DNA of 64,000 nt, taken from contig NZ_JBGFFE010000007.1 in assembly GCF_041224415.1 (NCBI RefSeq), positions 1 through 64,000 of the forward strand, in the 5' to 3' direction. The stretch comes from Clostridium_B lapidicellarium (GTDB taxonomy: Bacteria; Bacillota; Clostridia; Clostridiales; Clostridiaceae). The number at the start of each line of letters is the position of its first letter. Position 1 is the stretch's first letter. Under the pieces are notes generated by a model. That model worked only from the letters and a program-made list of their open reading frames with translations. It searched no databases and had not been told where the DNA came from. The position numbers and the translations under genes are program-made. Shown piece after piece: positions 36,660-44,854 of the stretch.

Positions 36660-37241
36660 TTATTGTTCGCCTTCCACATCTTCTGATTCTGGCGGTTGTA
36701 ATAAATTTATTTTATCTTGGGATAGTTCTGGCCTGACTGCGACATTTATCCATGTTCTGTTTTGACCTTCAAGTGCAATAAACTGCTCCGATGTTAAAGC
36801 CATAAAATTTTCTACCTTTTGCAACTCACTTTGGTCAAACGTAAACGTGATTGCCCTATCTCTGCTTTGCTTCCCATATTTATCAGTGAATGTCCCCATT
36901 ATACTTATATGGATAAGGCTGAATTTTTTAAAATCGCTATTTTTATATACTGCATTCAAGCCTTTCATACAGTCAGGGATTCCACCGGTAACCATCATGT
37001 TTGGGCTGACGTTATTTCCTGTAAATTGTATTGTCAATTCATTGTCGCTTTTCACGATTTTGCCATCTTTGAAGTTTTGGGCGACCAAAGATTGCAAATC
37101 TGCTTTTTTGGGTTTGGATTTTTGTACAGTTTTGGTCGGTGACGCAGTCTTAGATGAATTCTTTTCTCCAGAATCACCGCATCCAGCAAAAGATAGAACA
37201 AATAAACTAATTACGAATAAGCATAATACTTTTTTATACAT
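36660..37241 (-). CDS. Prophage lipoprotein
   Basis: 193 residues with a lipoprotein signal (KKVLCLFVISLFVLSFAGCGDSG; lipobox Cys at about residue 21), a Ser/Thr/Lys-rich linker and a beta-rich domain (ELTIQFTGNNVSP, KFSLIHISIMGTF, DRAITFTFDQSEL). It is placed between tail chaperone and tape measure, an unusual site for a non-structural gene. Prophage lipoproteins often block superinfection, for example the Ltp protein of TP-J34; that role here is inference. Confidence 0.7.
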   Translation of the reverse strand: MYKKVLCLFVISLFVLSFAGCGDSGEKNSSKTASPTKTVQKSKPKKADLQSLVAQNFKDGKIVKSDNELTIQFTGNNVSPNMMVTGGIPDCMKGLNAVYKNSDFKKFSLIHISIMGTFTDKYGKQSRDRAITFTFDQSELQKVENFMALTSEQFIALEGQNRTWINVAVRPELSQDKINLLQPPESEDVEGEQ

Positions 37242-37264
37242 GATAAATCTCCCTCTCTATCTAT

Positions 37265-37669
37265 TTATTTTTTATTTGTTATATAGCCTAAATATATAAT
37301 AGTACTAATCAGCCATACAATAAATTCTTTTTTAAATGTAAATGTGTAAAATGTAATAAACATACATGCGAATGTAATTATAAAATAAATAGATACAGCA
37401 AAGGGGTATTTTGAGAATGTCTTCTTTAATTCTCTGTTTTGTTCTTGCTTTTTAAGGCTTTTAAGCTGTCTTTTACTTTCTGCTTTGTTCCATGGTACTT
37501 GTTTTCTATATTGTAATCCGCCATATCCAATAGTAGTTCTCATACCTTGCTTATTAAAATTAATGCTCCCTCGTTTTGAACCATGTACACTCAAGCTTGG
37601 GCCTCTTTTACTTAAATTTAATTTTATATGCTTCCCTAAATTTATAGACTTTCTAAAAGTTAAACCCAT
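37265..37669 (-). CDS. DUF4236 membrane protein
   Basis: 134 residues. The N-terminal LTFRKSINLGKHIKLNLSKRG and GSINFNKQGMRTTIGYGGLQYR is the DUF4236 domain. It is followed by a charged linker and two membrane segments near the C terminus (AVSIYFIITFACMFITFY and FIVWLISTIIYLGYI). Together with the lipoprotein it forms an accessory pair. Function unknown. Confidence 0.7.
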   Translation of the reverse strand: MGLTFRKSINLGKHIKLNLSKRGPSLSVHGSKRGSINFNKQGMRTTIGYGGLQYRKQVPWNKAESKRQLKSLKKQEQNRELKKTFSKYPFAVSIYFIITFACMFITFYTFTFKKEFIVWLISTIIYLGYITNKK

Positions 37670-38201
37670 AAAAATATCCCCCCTTCAATAATCACATTAT
37701 ATCAAATCGGAGAATATTTTTCCATTAAGTATCAAATTAGCAATCATCTTTCATATACTTTATATCTTCATCTCTTAACCTGTATATAGCATTTATATCC
37801 CACATATCTTCCATTTTAAAATATTTCAGCACTTCAATAATTGATGTTACCTTATATCTCTTATCCTTAATTTTTTTATATAAGAATAGAACATATATCT
37901 ATGGTCAAATATTGAAGAGGGGTTATTTGGATTTACAGTGTGGGCACATAAACCGACAGGAAGAAGACTTAGGACTGTACTACCTGCAATACATCATACA
38001 GGGGGTTATATAAACAATGATGATTTGTTTGTAGAAACTTATTTACCATTTGCTGACGATAACGCAAAGACTATGTTTAAAAATACTTTACCTGTAGTTA
38101 GAAAACAAAATTAAGGGATTCACTTTATCAGCTTCCGGTATCCTTAATCCATTGTAAACCAGTTGAACATTCTTCCTCCGTTCCTTCTCTTTTATCCTTT
38201 G
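37670..38201. other. Gap with gene remnants in the tail module
   Basis: No complete gene. On the minus strand, about 37740-37890, there is an open stretch without start codon ending in YRLRDEDIKYMKDDC, resembling the tail end of a phage protein. The plus strand holds the fragment described at 37902-38114. This stretch, together with the two accessory genes, separates the tail chaperone from the tape measure, which are normally adjacent. Confidence 0.4.
37902..38114 (+). pseudogene. Start-less gene fragment against the late strand
   Basis: A 70-codon open stretch (EEGLFGFTVWAHKPTGRRLR, TVLPAIHHTGGYINNDDLFV, ETYLPFADDNAK) with convincing protein-like composition but no usable start; a stop codon lies just upstream. 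It runs opposite to all neighbours. I take it as the 3' remnant of an inserted gene; identity not recognised. Confidence 0.4.
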
Positions 38202-38383
38202 TTAGAAAGCCTCTAAAACTTTGCTTATAATTTTATATATCTTTTCTTCATACCGATTTTTGGCTTCTATATAAAATATTTTTTCTTCTTCACTTATATC
38301 TACAAATCTGTTAGGATCTACTCCTTTGACAACATAGAAAGCAATTGTACCCCACCAATTGTTTTCCTCTATGAGTTTTTTAT
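38202..38383 (-). other. -1 frameshift extension of the tail assembly chaperone
   Basis: The slippery heptamer A-AAA-AAC (plus-strand 38375-38381) lies two codons before the chaperone stop. After a -1 shift the reading frame stays open for about 58 codons (LIEENNWWGTIAFYVVKG, VDPNRFVDISEEEKIF, KNRYEEKIYKIISKVLEAF) and stops at 38202. This is the classic gpG/gpGT arrangement of tail chaperones, in which the minor, longer form recruits the tape measure. Confidence 0.75.
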
Positions 38384-38776
38384 TTGTTCTTGCATCGCCT
38401 TAATATCAAATCCCGACATTTCCATCAAATTTTTCATTATTTCTTGCTGCTCTTGTGCATTAAAAAGAGCATCTACTAAATCAGACGGTATTTTTACTTC
38501 ATAGGCCTTCATAAGCTCTTTGTAATGATTTTTTACTTCCGGGCAGCAGCTATATATAAGATAATTCTGCGCCTGTGCCGCCTTTTCTTCATCATTTTTG
38601 CCTGCCGCATCAAGCGTTTTTTTCATGAGTTTGACAGGGGGTGCCACAAATGTCACAAGACCGCCCAAACTTTTAATCTCTATATCAACCGTCTTTTCCT
38701 TTTCTTTATCCTTATTAATTTTTGCTTTTATCATATCTGCAAAGCCTAATTTTTTAGTACTGCTATTGTCAGCCAT
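38369..38776 (-). CDS. Tail assembly chaperone, XkdN-like
   Basis: 135 residues: charged N terminus (FADMIKAKINKDKEKEKTVDIEIKSLGG), then VTFVAPPVKLMKKTLDAAG and LIYSCCPEVKNHYKELMKAY, typical of XkdN/gpG-type chaperones. It lies between the tail tube gene and the tape measure. A slippery site near its end makes a longer fusion product (see 38202-38383). It coats the tape measure before tube polymerisation. Confidence 0.85.
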   Translation of the reverse strand: MADNSSTKKLGFADMIKAKINKDKEKEKTVDIEIKSLGGLVTFVAPPVKLMKKTLDAAGKNDEEKAAQAQNYLIYSCCPEVKNHYKELMKAYEVKIPSDLVDALFNAQEQQEIMKNLMEMSGFDIKAMQEQIKNS

Positions 38777-38803
38777 AATTTATCTCTCCTTTTTAAAATA
38801 TTG

Positions 38804-38824
38804 CCCCGTTCAAATCGAACGGGG
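38804..38824 (-). terminator. Hairpin between tail tube and chaperone genes
   Basis: CCCCGTTC/GAACGGGG with a five-base loop. There is no long T run after it on the minus strand, so it is more likely an attenuator or RNA-stability element that makes tube mRNA more abundant than chaperone mRNA. Confidence 0.55.
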
Positions 38825-38832
38825 TCATTCAT

Positions 38833-39267
38833 TTAAGATAATTTTTCCAATATTTCATAGTCAATGAATCTAAACGGAATAGCTTCCTGTGAAGATTTCT
38901 TGGTTTCATAATTAAATTCCGATTGTGTAAATTGGACTCCATAAAGGGCAATTCTTTCACTTTCACCAGTCTGTGCATTGGTTACACTTGCTTCAATCTC
39001 TACATCCGGGAATTTGCCATCTCTAAATGCAGCACCTATTGCGTTAAATGCTCTTGAATGCATCTTAAACAATGTAAGCGTGCCAGTACCTTTCCAGCCC
39101 ATGAACCTTCCCATAGTAGCATAAACACCGGCTATTTCAATATCATCAAAAACTCCTTCAATTTTTATTTCAACTTTATTGACTTCCTCTATTTGTTCTC
39201 CATTGATCCAAAGCTTGCCCTCTGTACCGGAGAGCACTTTATTTGCTATATTCTCTACGCTGGCCAT
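38833..39267 (-). CDS. Tail tube protein, XkdM (DUF2001) family
   Basis: 144 residues with the XkdM pattern: LSGTEGKLWINGEQIEEVNKVEIKIEG, GWKGTGTLTLFKMHSR and C-terminal PFRFIDYEILEKL. It polymerises into the inner tube under the sheath. Confidence 0.9.
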   Translation of the reverse strand: MASVENIANKVLSGTEGKLWINGEQIEEVNKVEIKIEGVFDDIEIAGVYATMGRFMGWKGTGTLTLFKMHSRAFNAIGAAFRDGKFPDVEIEASVTNAQTGESERIALYGVQFTQSEFNYETKKSSQEAIPFRFIDYEILEKLS

Positions 39268-39303
39268 TTATTTCACTTCCTTTTATAAAATTGGATATAA
39301 AAA

Positions 39304-39327
39304 AAGAACAATCCAAAGATCGTTCTT
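39304..39327 (-). terminator. Terminator/attenuator after the sheath gene
   Basis: Minus-strand AAGAACGATC/GATTGTTCTT stem with a four-base loop directly followed by a run of T residues; it begins at the sheath stop codon. Read-through is needed for the downstream tail genes. Confidence 0.7.
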
Positions 39328-40433
39328 TAATTGTGCATTGTTATTCCAAAATATAAGTTTTCCATTGCGAAGAGTATCTTTACATCTCCCGCAAGGTAAA
39401 TGTCTCTTTTATATGTCATGCCTCTTATCTGGGCATCCGTAAGTTTGCTCGTATCAGTTCCGGCATTTTCCCAAACCTGTCTTTGCTTGGGCACATCTAT
39501 CTCGGCTTTATTATCGTACTGATCATCTAAAATATTGGCAGTTTCGAGGCTGTCAAAATATCTATTTACAGCTGATAGAAATAACATCTGGTTGTCCAGG
39601 TTATTCTTCAGAACACCAAGGTATCCGGATTTAAAGGCTGCTCTTATATCATCTTGTATCATATCCTCAGCTTCTACTATTTCAATATAAGATTCATCAT
39701 TTTCAGTGCCCGTAGGTGATCCTTCTGGTGCATCTGTCAAACTGTTTATGCCAACGCCTATTTTAACTTCTGCATCTTCATTAATAAGTATCAACTGTCC
39801 TGCATTTATAGCTGTCTGTACATCTGCAGGCTCCGTAACACTAGCAAGGTTACTTAAAACTGTATAAGTAGTACCTTTCATTACATTAGCCCCCGCCAAA
39901 TATCCTATGAGGGTTGGAATTGCCTTATCTCCTGTCTGTGTTACTCTGCTGTCCTTAAATGTTATATTGGTATTTCCCAGTACAACTACACCCTTATCAT
40001 TGGGCGGTGTTGTCGGTGCAAATACAGCACATTTAAAGTTTTTCTTATTAGCTCTCTGACCTTTCACAAATGTAACAAGAGCATCTTGATCTGCCTGTGT
40101 GGAAGTTCCTTCATATATCCCTATCCAGCCCGTTTCTAGCCCTTGCACAACGTTTAGGGCATCCGTAAATACTCCATCTGTGGCATCCACCCTAACTACT
40201 GTAACCTTATTGGGCTTTCCAAGGAAACAATCACTTATATAGGCGTAATTATCGGCTGTATATAGTGCTTTGTCTGCATCTAAATCGGTTTGCTGATTGT
40301 ACACCTTGCTTGTAAATGTCTTATCTGTATCGTCTTTTACAATTAATATCACATTACCACGTTCTGATCTCTCTATGAAAGAAGATGCAAGTTGTTTAAA
40401 AATAATATTAATTTGTGGTAAATTTATAGACAT
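39327..40433 (-). CDS. Contractile tail sheath protein, XkdK-like
   Basis: 368 residues of the tail sheath family: N-terminal NVILIVKDDTDKTFTSKVYN, PNKVTVVRVDATDG, KNFKCAVFAPTTPPNDKGVVVLG and a C-terminal KAEIDVPKQRQVWENAGTD...GDVKILFAMENLYFGI. It establishes that this phage has a contractile (myovirus-type) tail. Confidence 0.92.
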   Translation of the reverse strand: MSINLPQINIIFKQLASSFIERSERGNVILIVKDDTDKTFTSKVYNQQTDLDADKALYTADNYAYISDCFLGKPNKVTVVRVDATDGVFTDALNVVQGLETGWIGIYEGTSTQADQDALVTFVKGQRANKKNFKCAVFAPTTPPNDKGVVVLGNTNITFKDSRVTQTGDKAIPTLIGYLAGANVMKGTTYTVLSNLASVTEPADVQTAINAGQLILINEDAEVKIGVGINSLTDAPEGSPTGTENDESYIEIVEAEDMIQDDIRAAFKSGYLGVLKNNLDNQMLFLSAVNRYFDSLETANILDDQYDNKAEIDVPKQRQVWENAGTDTSKLTDAQIRGMTYKRDIYLAGDVKILFAMENLYFGITMHN

Positions 40434-40434
40434 A

Positions 40435-40914
40435 TTACCACTCCTTTCGTTTTATATTCGTATTTAAGTTTTCCAACGGCTCTGAATCGTCTGTATCCGG
40501 TAATCCCTGCATAGAATATAAGTAAAATTGCAACTGTAAAACACCGTCTGTAATAATAAAATCAAGCCCTGAATCCTGCCCATCCTGTTGAAATGTTGGC
40601 ATAAAAAAAGAAGGCGTTATCCAAACCCCTTCAAGGAATATTTCTTCCAGCTTATCTTGTACGCTTAAAAGTTCAATCCTGCTGTCATATTCATCTGTTG
40701 GGAAATAATATGTCCTTATGCTTACGGTTTTTTCTTTTAGTTGTGTATTTAATTTACTGGCCATGTCCCTATCCATCTCTACATAGAAACATGGCCGCTT
40801 ATAACCTTGCCTTATATCTGTGCTCTGCCTTTTTACATCGGGGAAATTCTCTTTCAACAAATTATTTATAGCTGCCATAATATCTTTTATTCCTACCATA
40901 TAATCACAACCCAT
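40435..40914 (-). CDS. Tail terminator-like protein (XkdJ region, DUF6838-like)
   Basis: 159 residues; DIMAAINNLLKENFPDVKRQSTDIRQGYKRPCFYVEM and SIRTYYFPTDEYDSRIELLSVQDKLEEIF resemble the tail-completion/minor tail proteins found before the sheath gene. The start may be the internal ATG at 40899 rather than 40914, because the latter overlaps the upstream gene by 11 bases. Confidence 0.75.
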   Translation of the reverse strand: MGCDYMVGIKDIMAAINNLLKENFPDVKRQSTDIRQGYKRPCFYVEMDRDMASKLNTQLKEKTVSIRTYYFPTDEYDSRIELLSVQDKLEEIFLEGVWITPSFFMPTFQQDGQDSGLDFIITDGVLQLQFYLYSMQGLPDTDDSEPLENLNTNIKRKEW

Positions 40915-41341
40915 GTTTGTTAATCATATCATCAACGAATTGCTCACAATTGTTATAGTATTTATTTATGAAGTCTTCGTACGCTCTTTGGAATGGGTGA
41001 AAACCTGGCACGAATCCTTTACCCACGGAATTGCCTTCTTTATCTGTCTGCAAATGTCCATATTCCAATAAATGGGCATGAGGTGATGTATTATAAGCCC
41101 TGCAAGATAAAGCCCCGTTATATTTATATACTTTGCCTGACTTGAAACCTTCATAATAATTGCCTGTTTCTTCTATAATTCCTAATTGCTTAGCCTTATT
41201 CTTGGTGGCAGTCTTTAATTGGTTGGCATTTTTCTTTAGAAACTTAGAAGATTCCCGTGGCATTTCTTTTTCTGCCAGCTCTAACATATCTTTCGTAAAA
41301 CTGTCTAGTTCCTCTAAACCTTCAAAACCAGTTTCAGCCAT
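40904..41341 (-). CDS. HK97 gp10-like tail-component protein (XkdI)
   Basis: 145 residues from the ATG at 41341 (GAGGTG site upstream). Features: FLKKNANQLKTATKNKAKQLG, Tyr-rich middle, SPHAHLLEYGHLQTDKEGNS and FVPGFHPFQRAYEDF are the gp10 family signature. Acts at the head-tail junction. Confidence 0.85.
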   Translation of the reverse strand: MAETGFEGLEELDSFTKDMLELAEKEMPRESSKFLKKNANQLKTATKNKAKQLGIIEETGNYYEGFKSGKVYKYNGALSCRAYNTSPHAHLLEYGHLQTDKEGNSVGKGFVPGFHPFQRAYEDFINKYYNNCEQFVDDMINKHGL

Positions 41342-41351
41342 ATAATCACCT

Positions 41352-41735
41352 CTATTCGATAATCTCTTGAACAAATATCTCTACTGTCTCGTGGCTAAAA
41401 TTCGGATCAAGGATATATTTTATATTAAATCTATGTCCAACCTTTTTTTTCTGGTCGCTTAAATATATTCGCCTATCTGCATCTTTCTCAAAATACATTA
41501 GCCAATTTGCAGTAGTTAAATTTTTAGCAGAAGAATATCTCATTATAATTTTGTGGGTTACATTGGATAACAAAGTTCCTATATTCTGCTGTTTAATTAA
41601 AGAGCCAGTTTGTGGAATTATGGAAGCCCATACCGTTTTTATCTTTGCATTTGTAAAATCATCTTCTCCTAGTTCATTCTCATATGGAACTTGTCCCCAT
41701 ATTTCTACTCTTCTATCTAATTTTCCAGGGTTCAT
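41352..41735 (-). CDS. Phage head closure protein
   Basis: 127 residues from the ATG at 41735 (GGTGAT upstream). MNPGKLDRRVEIWGQVP, then TVWASIIPQTGSL, THKIIMRYSS, and HRFNIKYILDPNFSHETVEIFVQEI match the SPP1 gp16/HK97 head-tail adaptor family, which seals the packaged head. Confidence 0.85.
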   Translation of the reverse strand: MNPGKLDRRVEIWGQVPYENELGEDDFTNAKIKTVWASIIPQTGSLIKQQNIGTLLSNVTHKIIMRYSSAKNLTTANWLMYFEKDADRRIYLSDQKKKVGHRFNIKYILDPNFSHETVEIFVQEIIE

Positions 41736-41852
41736 ATCAAAATCACCACATTTCTTCTGTTGGTACAAAAATGTTCCCGATTAATTTGCGATATAAACGC
41801 ATTTTAAACGCTTATTAATACAATTACATGTCTAAAATATAAAGTCTCTTAT

Positions 41853-42149
41853 TTAAGGCGTTCCACTGGTTCCAGTAGCGGAATAGCAGTTTTGGAGCTG
41901 TATTATAAGGCATTGAAGCCCATATGCAAGTTTATTGGCATTTCCTACAGGTTCTCTATTCTCATACCAATGATTAATAAGCATTTTTTCAGCTAATTTT
42001 GCTACTGGGTCTCCTGGATTTAAAGTACATCCTGCGTTTAATAAATATTTTTCTGCTGTATCTATTAGTTCTTGTATATCATTATCACCGTCAGTAGTAT
42101 CATCACAATGCAAGTATTCTTTTGCCTCTTCTAAACTAAGCACCGACAT
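41853..42149 (-). CDS. Head-tail connector, gp6-like
   Basis: 98 residues, helical; SLEEAKEYLHCDDTTDGDNDIQELIDTAEKYLLNAG is the family start, MLINHWYENREPVG the conserved middle. Forms the connector ring under the portal. Confidence 0.85.
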   Translation of the reverse strand: MSVLSLEEAKEYLHCDDTTDGDNDIQELIDTAEKYLLNAGCTLNPGDPVAKLAEKMLINHWYENREPVGNANKLAYGLQCLIIQLQNCYSATGTSGTP

Positions 42150-42162
42150 AATAAATCACTTC

Positions 42163-42597
42163 CTATGCAGCTATTATAGTTACTTCACAAGTTGCAGTTT
42201 TAGCCTGATCTCCATGCGATTTAGCCGTAATGGTTGCTGTGCCTTCTGCAATACCAGTAACTTTCCCAGTAGAATCAACAGTAGCCTTAGTTTCATCAGA
42301 TGAAGTCCATACTACGCCCTTATCGGTAGCATCTTCAGGCAAAATAGTAGCTATAAGAGTTTCATTTGCCCCTGCAGCTATGGACGTTGAAGTCTTATTG
42401 AGAGTTACCCCTGTTACTGCAATGCTCTCAGTGGTAACTTGTAGTGCCGTACTTAAAGGGCTTTCTCCTGCTTCATTTACAGCACTTACTTGATAAGAAT
42501 ATTCCGTATTAGATTCCAGACCTGTATCTGTATAATCCTTTTCCGTTAATCCTTCTTCTATTTTTGCTCCATTTCTATAGATGTTATAAGTAGTCAT
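42163..42597 (-). CDS. Ig-like capsid-associated protein (FN3 plus Big-2)
   Basis: 144 residues: an FN3-like half (YNIYRNGAKIEEGLTEKDYTDTGLESNTEYSYQVSAVNEAGES) followed by a Big-2 domain (VTGVTLNKTSTSIAAGANETLIATILPEDATDKGVVWTSSD, ITAKSHGDQAKTATCEVTI). Lying right after the capsid gene, it is probably a head-decoration protein that binds surface glycans or stabilises the shell. Confidence 0.8.
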   Translation of the reverse strand: MTTYNIYRNGAKIEEGLTEKDYTDTGLESNTEYSYQVSAVNEAGESPLSTALQVTTESIAVTGVTLNKTSTSIAAGANETLIATILPEDATDKGVVWTSSDETKATVDSTGKVTGIAEGTATITAKSHGDQAKTATCEVTIIAA

Positions 42598-42611
42598 ATT
42601 ATCACTCTCCT

Positions 42612-42698
42612 TTAAATAACCCCTGTGAAAGTTACTCCCATCCCAAGGTCACACTGTCACTCGTTATGGAAGTAGCTTTCAGTCCTTGGGGAGTATTA
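42612..42698 (-). other. Structured intercistronic RNA segment
   Basis: Between capsid and Ig-like genes, ACTCCCCAAGG and CCTTGGGATGGGAGT can pair across about 50 bases that hold a further small stem. It overlaps the capsid stop codon. Likely limits expression of the decoration protein relative to capsid. Confidence 0.45.
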
Positions 42699-43937
42699 GG
42701 GAGTTGGTACTGCGCCTTTTTTGATTATTACAAATCCATTAGGGTCAAGTATCTTACCATCAGCAATAAGGATACCTTTATCAACTATTTCGTTTTTATC
42801 ATGGTCTGTATATCTGACCATTGTAAGTTGCATATTTGAATTTATTGCATAGTTATTCATGTTGCCATATATTGAAATTACATCTCCTGTTGCGGCATCA
42901 TCATAATTTGATATTATGTCATCCTCAACTTCAACAACCGGTTTACCTCCAAATCTTTCTTGTGGCCCATCTGTTATGCCATAATTAACCCTTCCTATTG
43001 GTTGTCCATTCTTGTCTACCATTCCATCAATATATCCTTCAAATGTTCCTGAAGCCATGTACAATGATGCGCCACCCTTATAGGATAAAGGCATCTTAGC
43101 GAATACTTTCTTCTTCCATGCGCTCCAATCAGCGAATTCATCAGGTGTAAGGGTAACTATCTGCCCTGCAGGAATCCTATCATCTACTGTAATTCCTTTG
43201 GGTTGTCCTATTCCGGAGCCTTTAATTATTGCAGTATCAAGTGCTTTTACAAATGCTTCTGCCAATAGACTTACTAAAGTATCTTCAAACATTTGTAAAG
43301 TTACAGTCTCAGTAAGTAATGATGTAGATATCTTACACTCCAATCCATAATAGCTAAACATTATATTTTGATTAATCTCAATTTTTTGTCTATCAGAAGG
43401 AGTAGTTTCACCAATCCAACTTGCTGATGGTTTAAGTGTAAGTATTGGTACTTGTACACCACCTTTTATTGATAATTTCCTTACGGCTGCATATATCTGT
43501 CCATAGCTTTGTACTTTCTGTATTACTTCTTGAAGAATTGTAGTTGGAATAACTGCTGAAGCATCCCCTGTTGTAGTTACAGTATCTGCATTTTTTATAA
43601 TTGGTTTAATTAAATCGTTCTGTAATATAGGTGATACTTTACCACTAACGCAGAAATCTTTGAAAGCATTTCTATATTCTACGCTAGATAATGTATCTTC
43701 AAATCCTGCTTTTTTCTTAGGCTTATTCAGAGTTTCAGTTACTTGATTTCCTTCATCATCAAACTGTTTTCCTGAATCTAGGGATTTTTGAGTTTCAATT
43801 TTAGCTTTTATATTGTCAATTTCTTGAGTAGATTTATTAAGTTCTTCTGCTGTTACGTCATCTTTGTTCATCAAAGTTTGTGCCTTATCCTGTGCTGTCC
43901 TTAATTTATCAAATAGTGCTCTTAATTCTTTACTCAT
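42696..43937 (-). CDS. Major capsid protein, HK97 fold
   Basis: 413 residues. The N-terminal about 110 residues are a Lys/Glu-rich coiled coil (scaffolding delta domain: LRALFDKLRTAQDKAQTLMN), followed by the HK97 capsid domain (ASAVIPTTILQEVIQKV, WIGETTPSD, GQPKGITVDDRIPAG, QPIGRVNYGITDGPQERFGGKPVVEVE). The ClpP-like protease next door should cleave off the coiled coil. Confidence 0.93.
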   Translation of the reverse strand: MSKELRALFDKLRTAQDKAQTLMNKDDVTAEELNKSTQEIDNIKAKIETQKSLDSGKQFDDEGNQVTETLNKPKKKAGFEDTLSSVEYRNAFKDFCVSGKVSPILQNDLIKPIIKNADTVTTTGDASAVIPTTILQEVIQKVQSYGQIYAAVRKLSIKGGVQVPILTLKPSASWIGETTPSDRQKIEINQNIMFSYYGLECKISTSLLTETVTLQMFEDTLVSLLAEAFVKALDTAIIKGSGIGQPKGITVDDRIPAGQIVTLTPDEFADWSAWKKKVFAKMPLSYKGGASLYMASGTFEGYIDGMVDKNGQPIGRVNYGITDGPQERFGGKPVVEVEDDIISNYDDAATGDVISIYGNMNNYAINSNMQLTMVRYTDHDKNEIVDKGILIADGKILDPNGFVIIKKGAVPTP

Positions 43938-43974
43938 TTACTATCATTCCTTTCTAATTTTTTGCAAAATAAAA

Positions 43975-44002
43975 AGCTCTAAAGTAATCTGCACTTTAAA
44001 GC
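43975..44002 (-). terminator. Hairpin between protease and capsid genes
   Basis: GCTTTAAAGT/ACTTTAGAGC arms followed by TTTTTATTTT on the minus strand, overlapping the protease stop. The downstream leader (TATTTTGCAAAAAAT) is the same as that before the tape-measure gene. Confidence 0.6.
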
Positions 44003-44854
44003 CAATTTAGCTTTTAACTGTTTAATTTTTTCTTCATCTTTCGGTTCTGGTTCTTTAGGGGCTTTATCCTCCAATTCGTCAAGCCTATCGTTAATTTTGT
44101 CAAATTTATCATTGATTTTCTCTAGTACTGCTTTAATGTCATCTTTAGGCTCCTGGATATTTCTGCTTTCTTCAATTTTAATAAGTTTTTGCATAGAATC
44201 TTTGGCACAGTTTTGAATTGCAAGCCTATTAAAGCAAAAATTTATAGCCTTATTTTTAGGTTCATCTTCCTCTTTGTCTGTATATAACATTTCATCTGCA
44301 AAACCATTCTTCATAGCTGTATTGGCATCCATCCAGGTTTCATCATCCATCATTTGGCTTATCTTGTTTCTGGATCTACCGGACTTTAATTGGTATGCGT
44401 TCACGATAGATTCTTTTACTGAATCCAAAACATCAGCCTGTTTTCTCATGTCACTTGCATATCCCTGCACTGAACTCAACGGGTTGTGTATCATCATTAT
44501 TGCTACAGGTGACATCATTACCTTATCTCCTGCCATTGCTATAACACTAGCTGCCGACATTGCTTTTCCATCAATTTTAGTAGTTATTTTACCGTTATGA
44601 TTTTTCAAAGCATTATAAATCCCTGCTGCTGCAAATACATCTCCACCATAGCTATCAATCCATACAGTTATATCCTTGCCGTCATATTCATTCAATTCAT
44701 CTCTGAAAGCGTTAGGGCTTGCATGATCCATTTCAAGCCATTCATATATCCATACATCATCATCGCTCACTATATCTCCCTGTATCCTAAGCTCGACATT
44801 TTCCTCTTGCCCGTCTTCGGATTTATTGGTTATGAACTTCCAGAATTTACTCAT
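43979..44854 (-). CDS. ClpP-like prohead maturation protease
   Basis: 291 residues from the ATG at 44854 (GGTG six bases upstream; a GTG at 44863 would overlap it). The ClpP fold is clear: ITVWIDSYGGDVFAAAGIYNAL, GKAMSAASVIAMAGD with the catalytic Ser, VAIMMIHNPLSSVQG with the catalytic His, and a C-terminal coiled coil (LEKINDKFDKINDRLDELED). Processes capsid during head assembly. Confidence 0.92.
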   Translation of the reverse strand: MSKFWKFITNKSEDGQEENVELRIQGDIVSDDDVWIYEWLEMDHASPNAFRDELNEYDGKDITVWIDSYGGDVFAAAGIYNALKNHNGKITTKIDGKAMSAASVIAMAGDKVMMSPVAIMMIHNPLSSVQGYASDMRKQADVLDSVKESIVNAYQLKSGRSRNKISQMMDDETWMDANTAMKNGFADEMLYTDKEEDEPKNKAINFCFNRLAIQNCAKDSMQKLIKIEESRNIQEPKDDIKAVLEKINDKFDKINDRLDELEDKAPKEPEPKDEEKIKQLKAKLALKCRLL

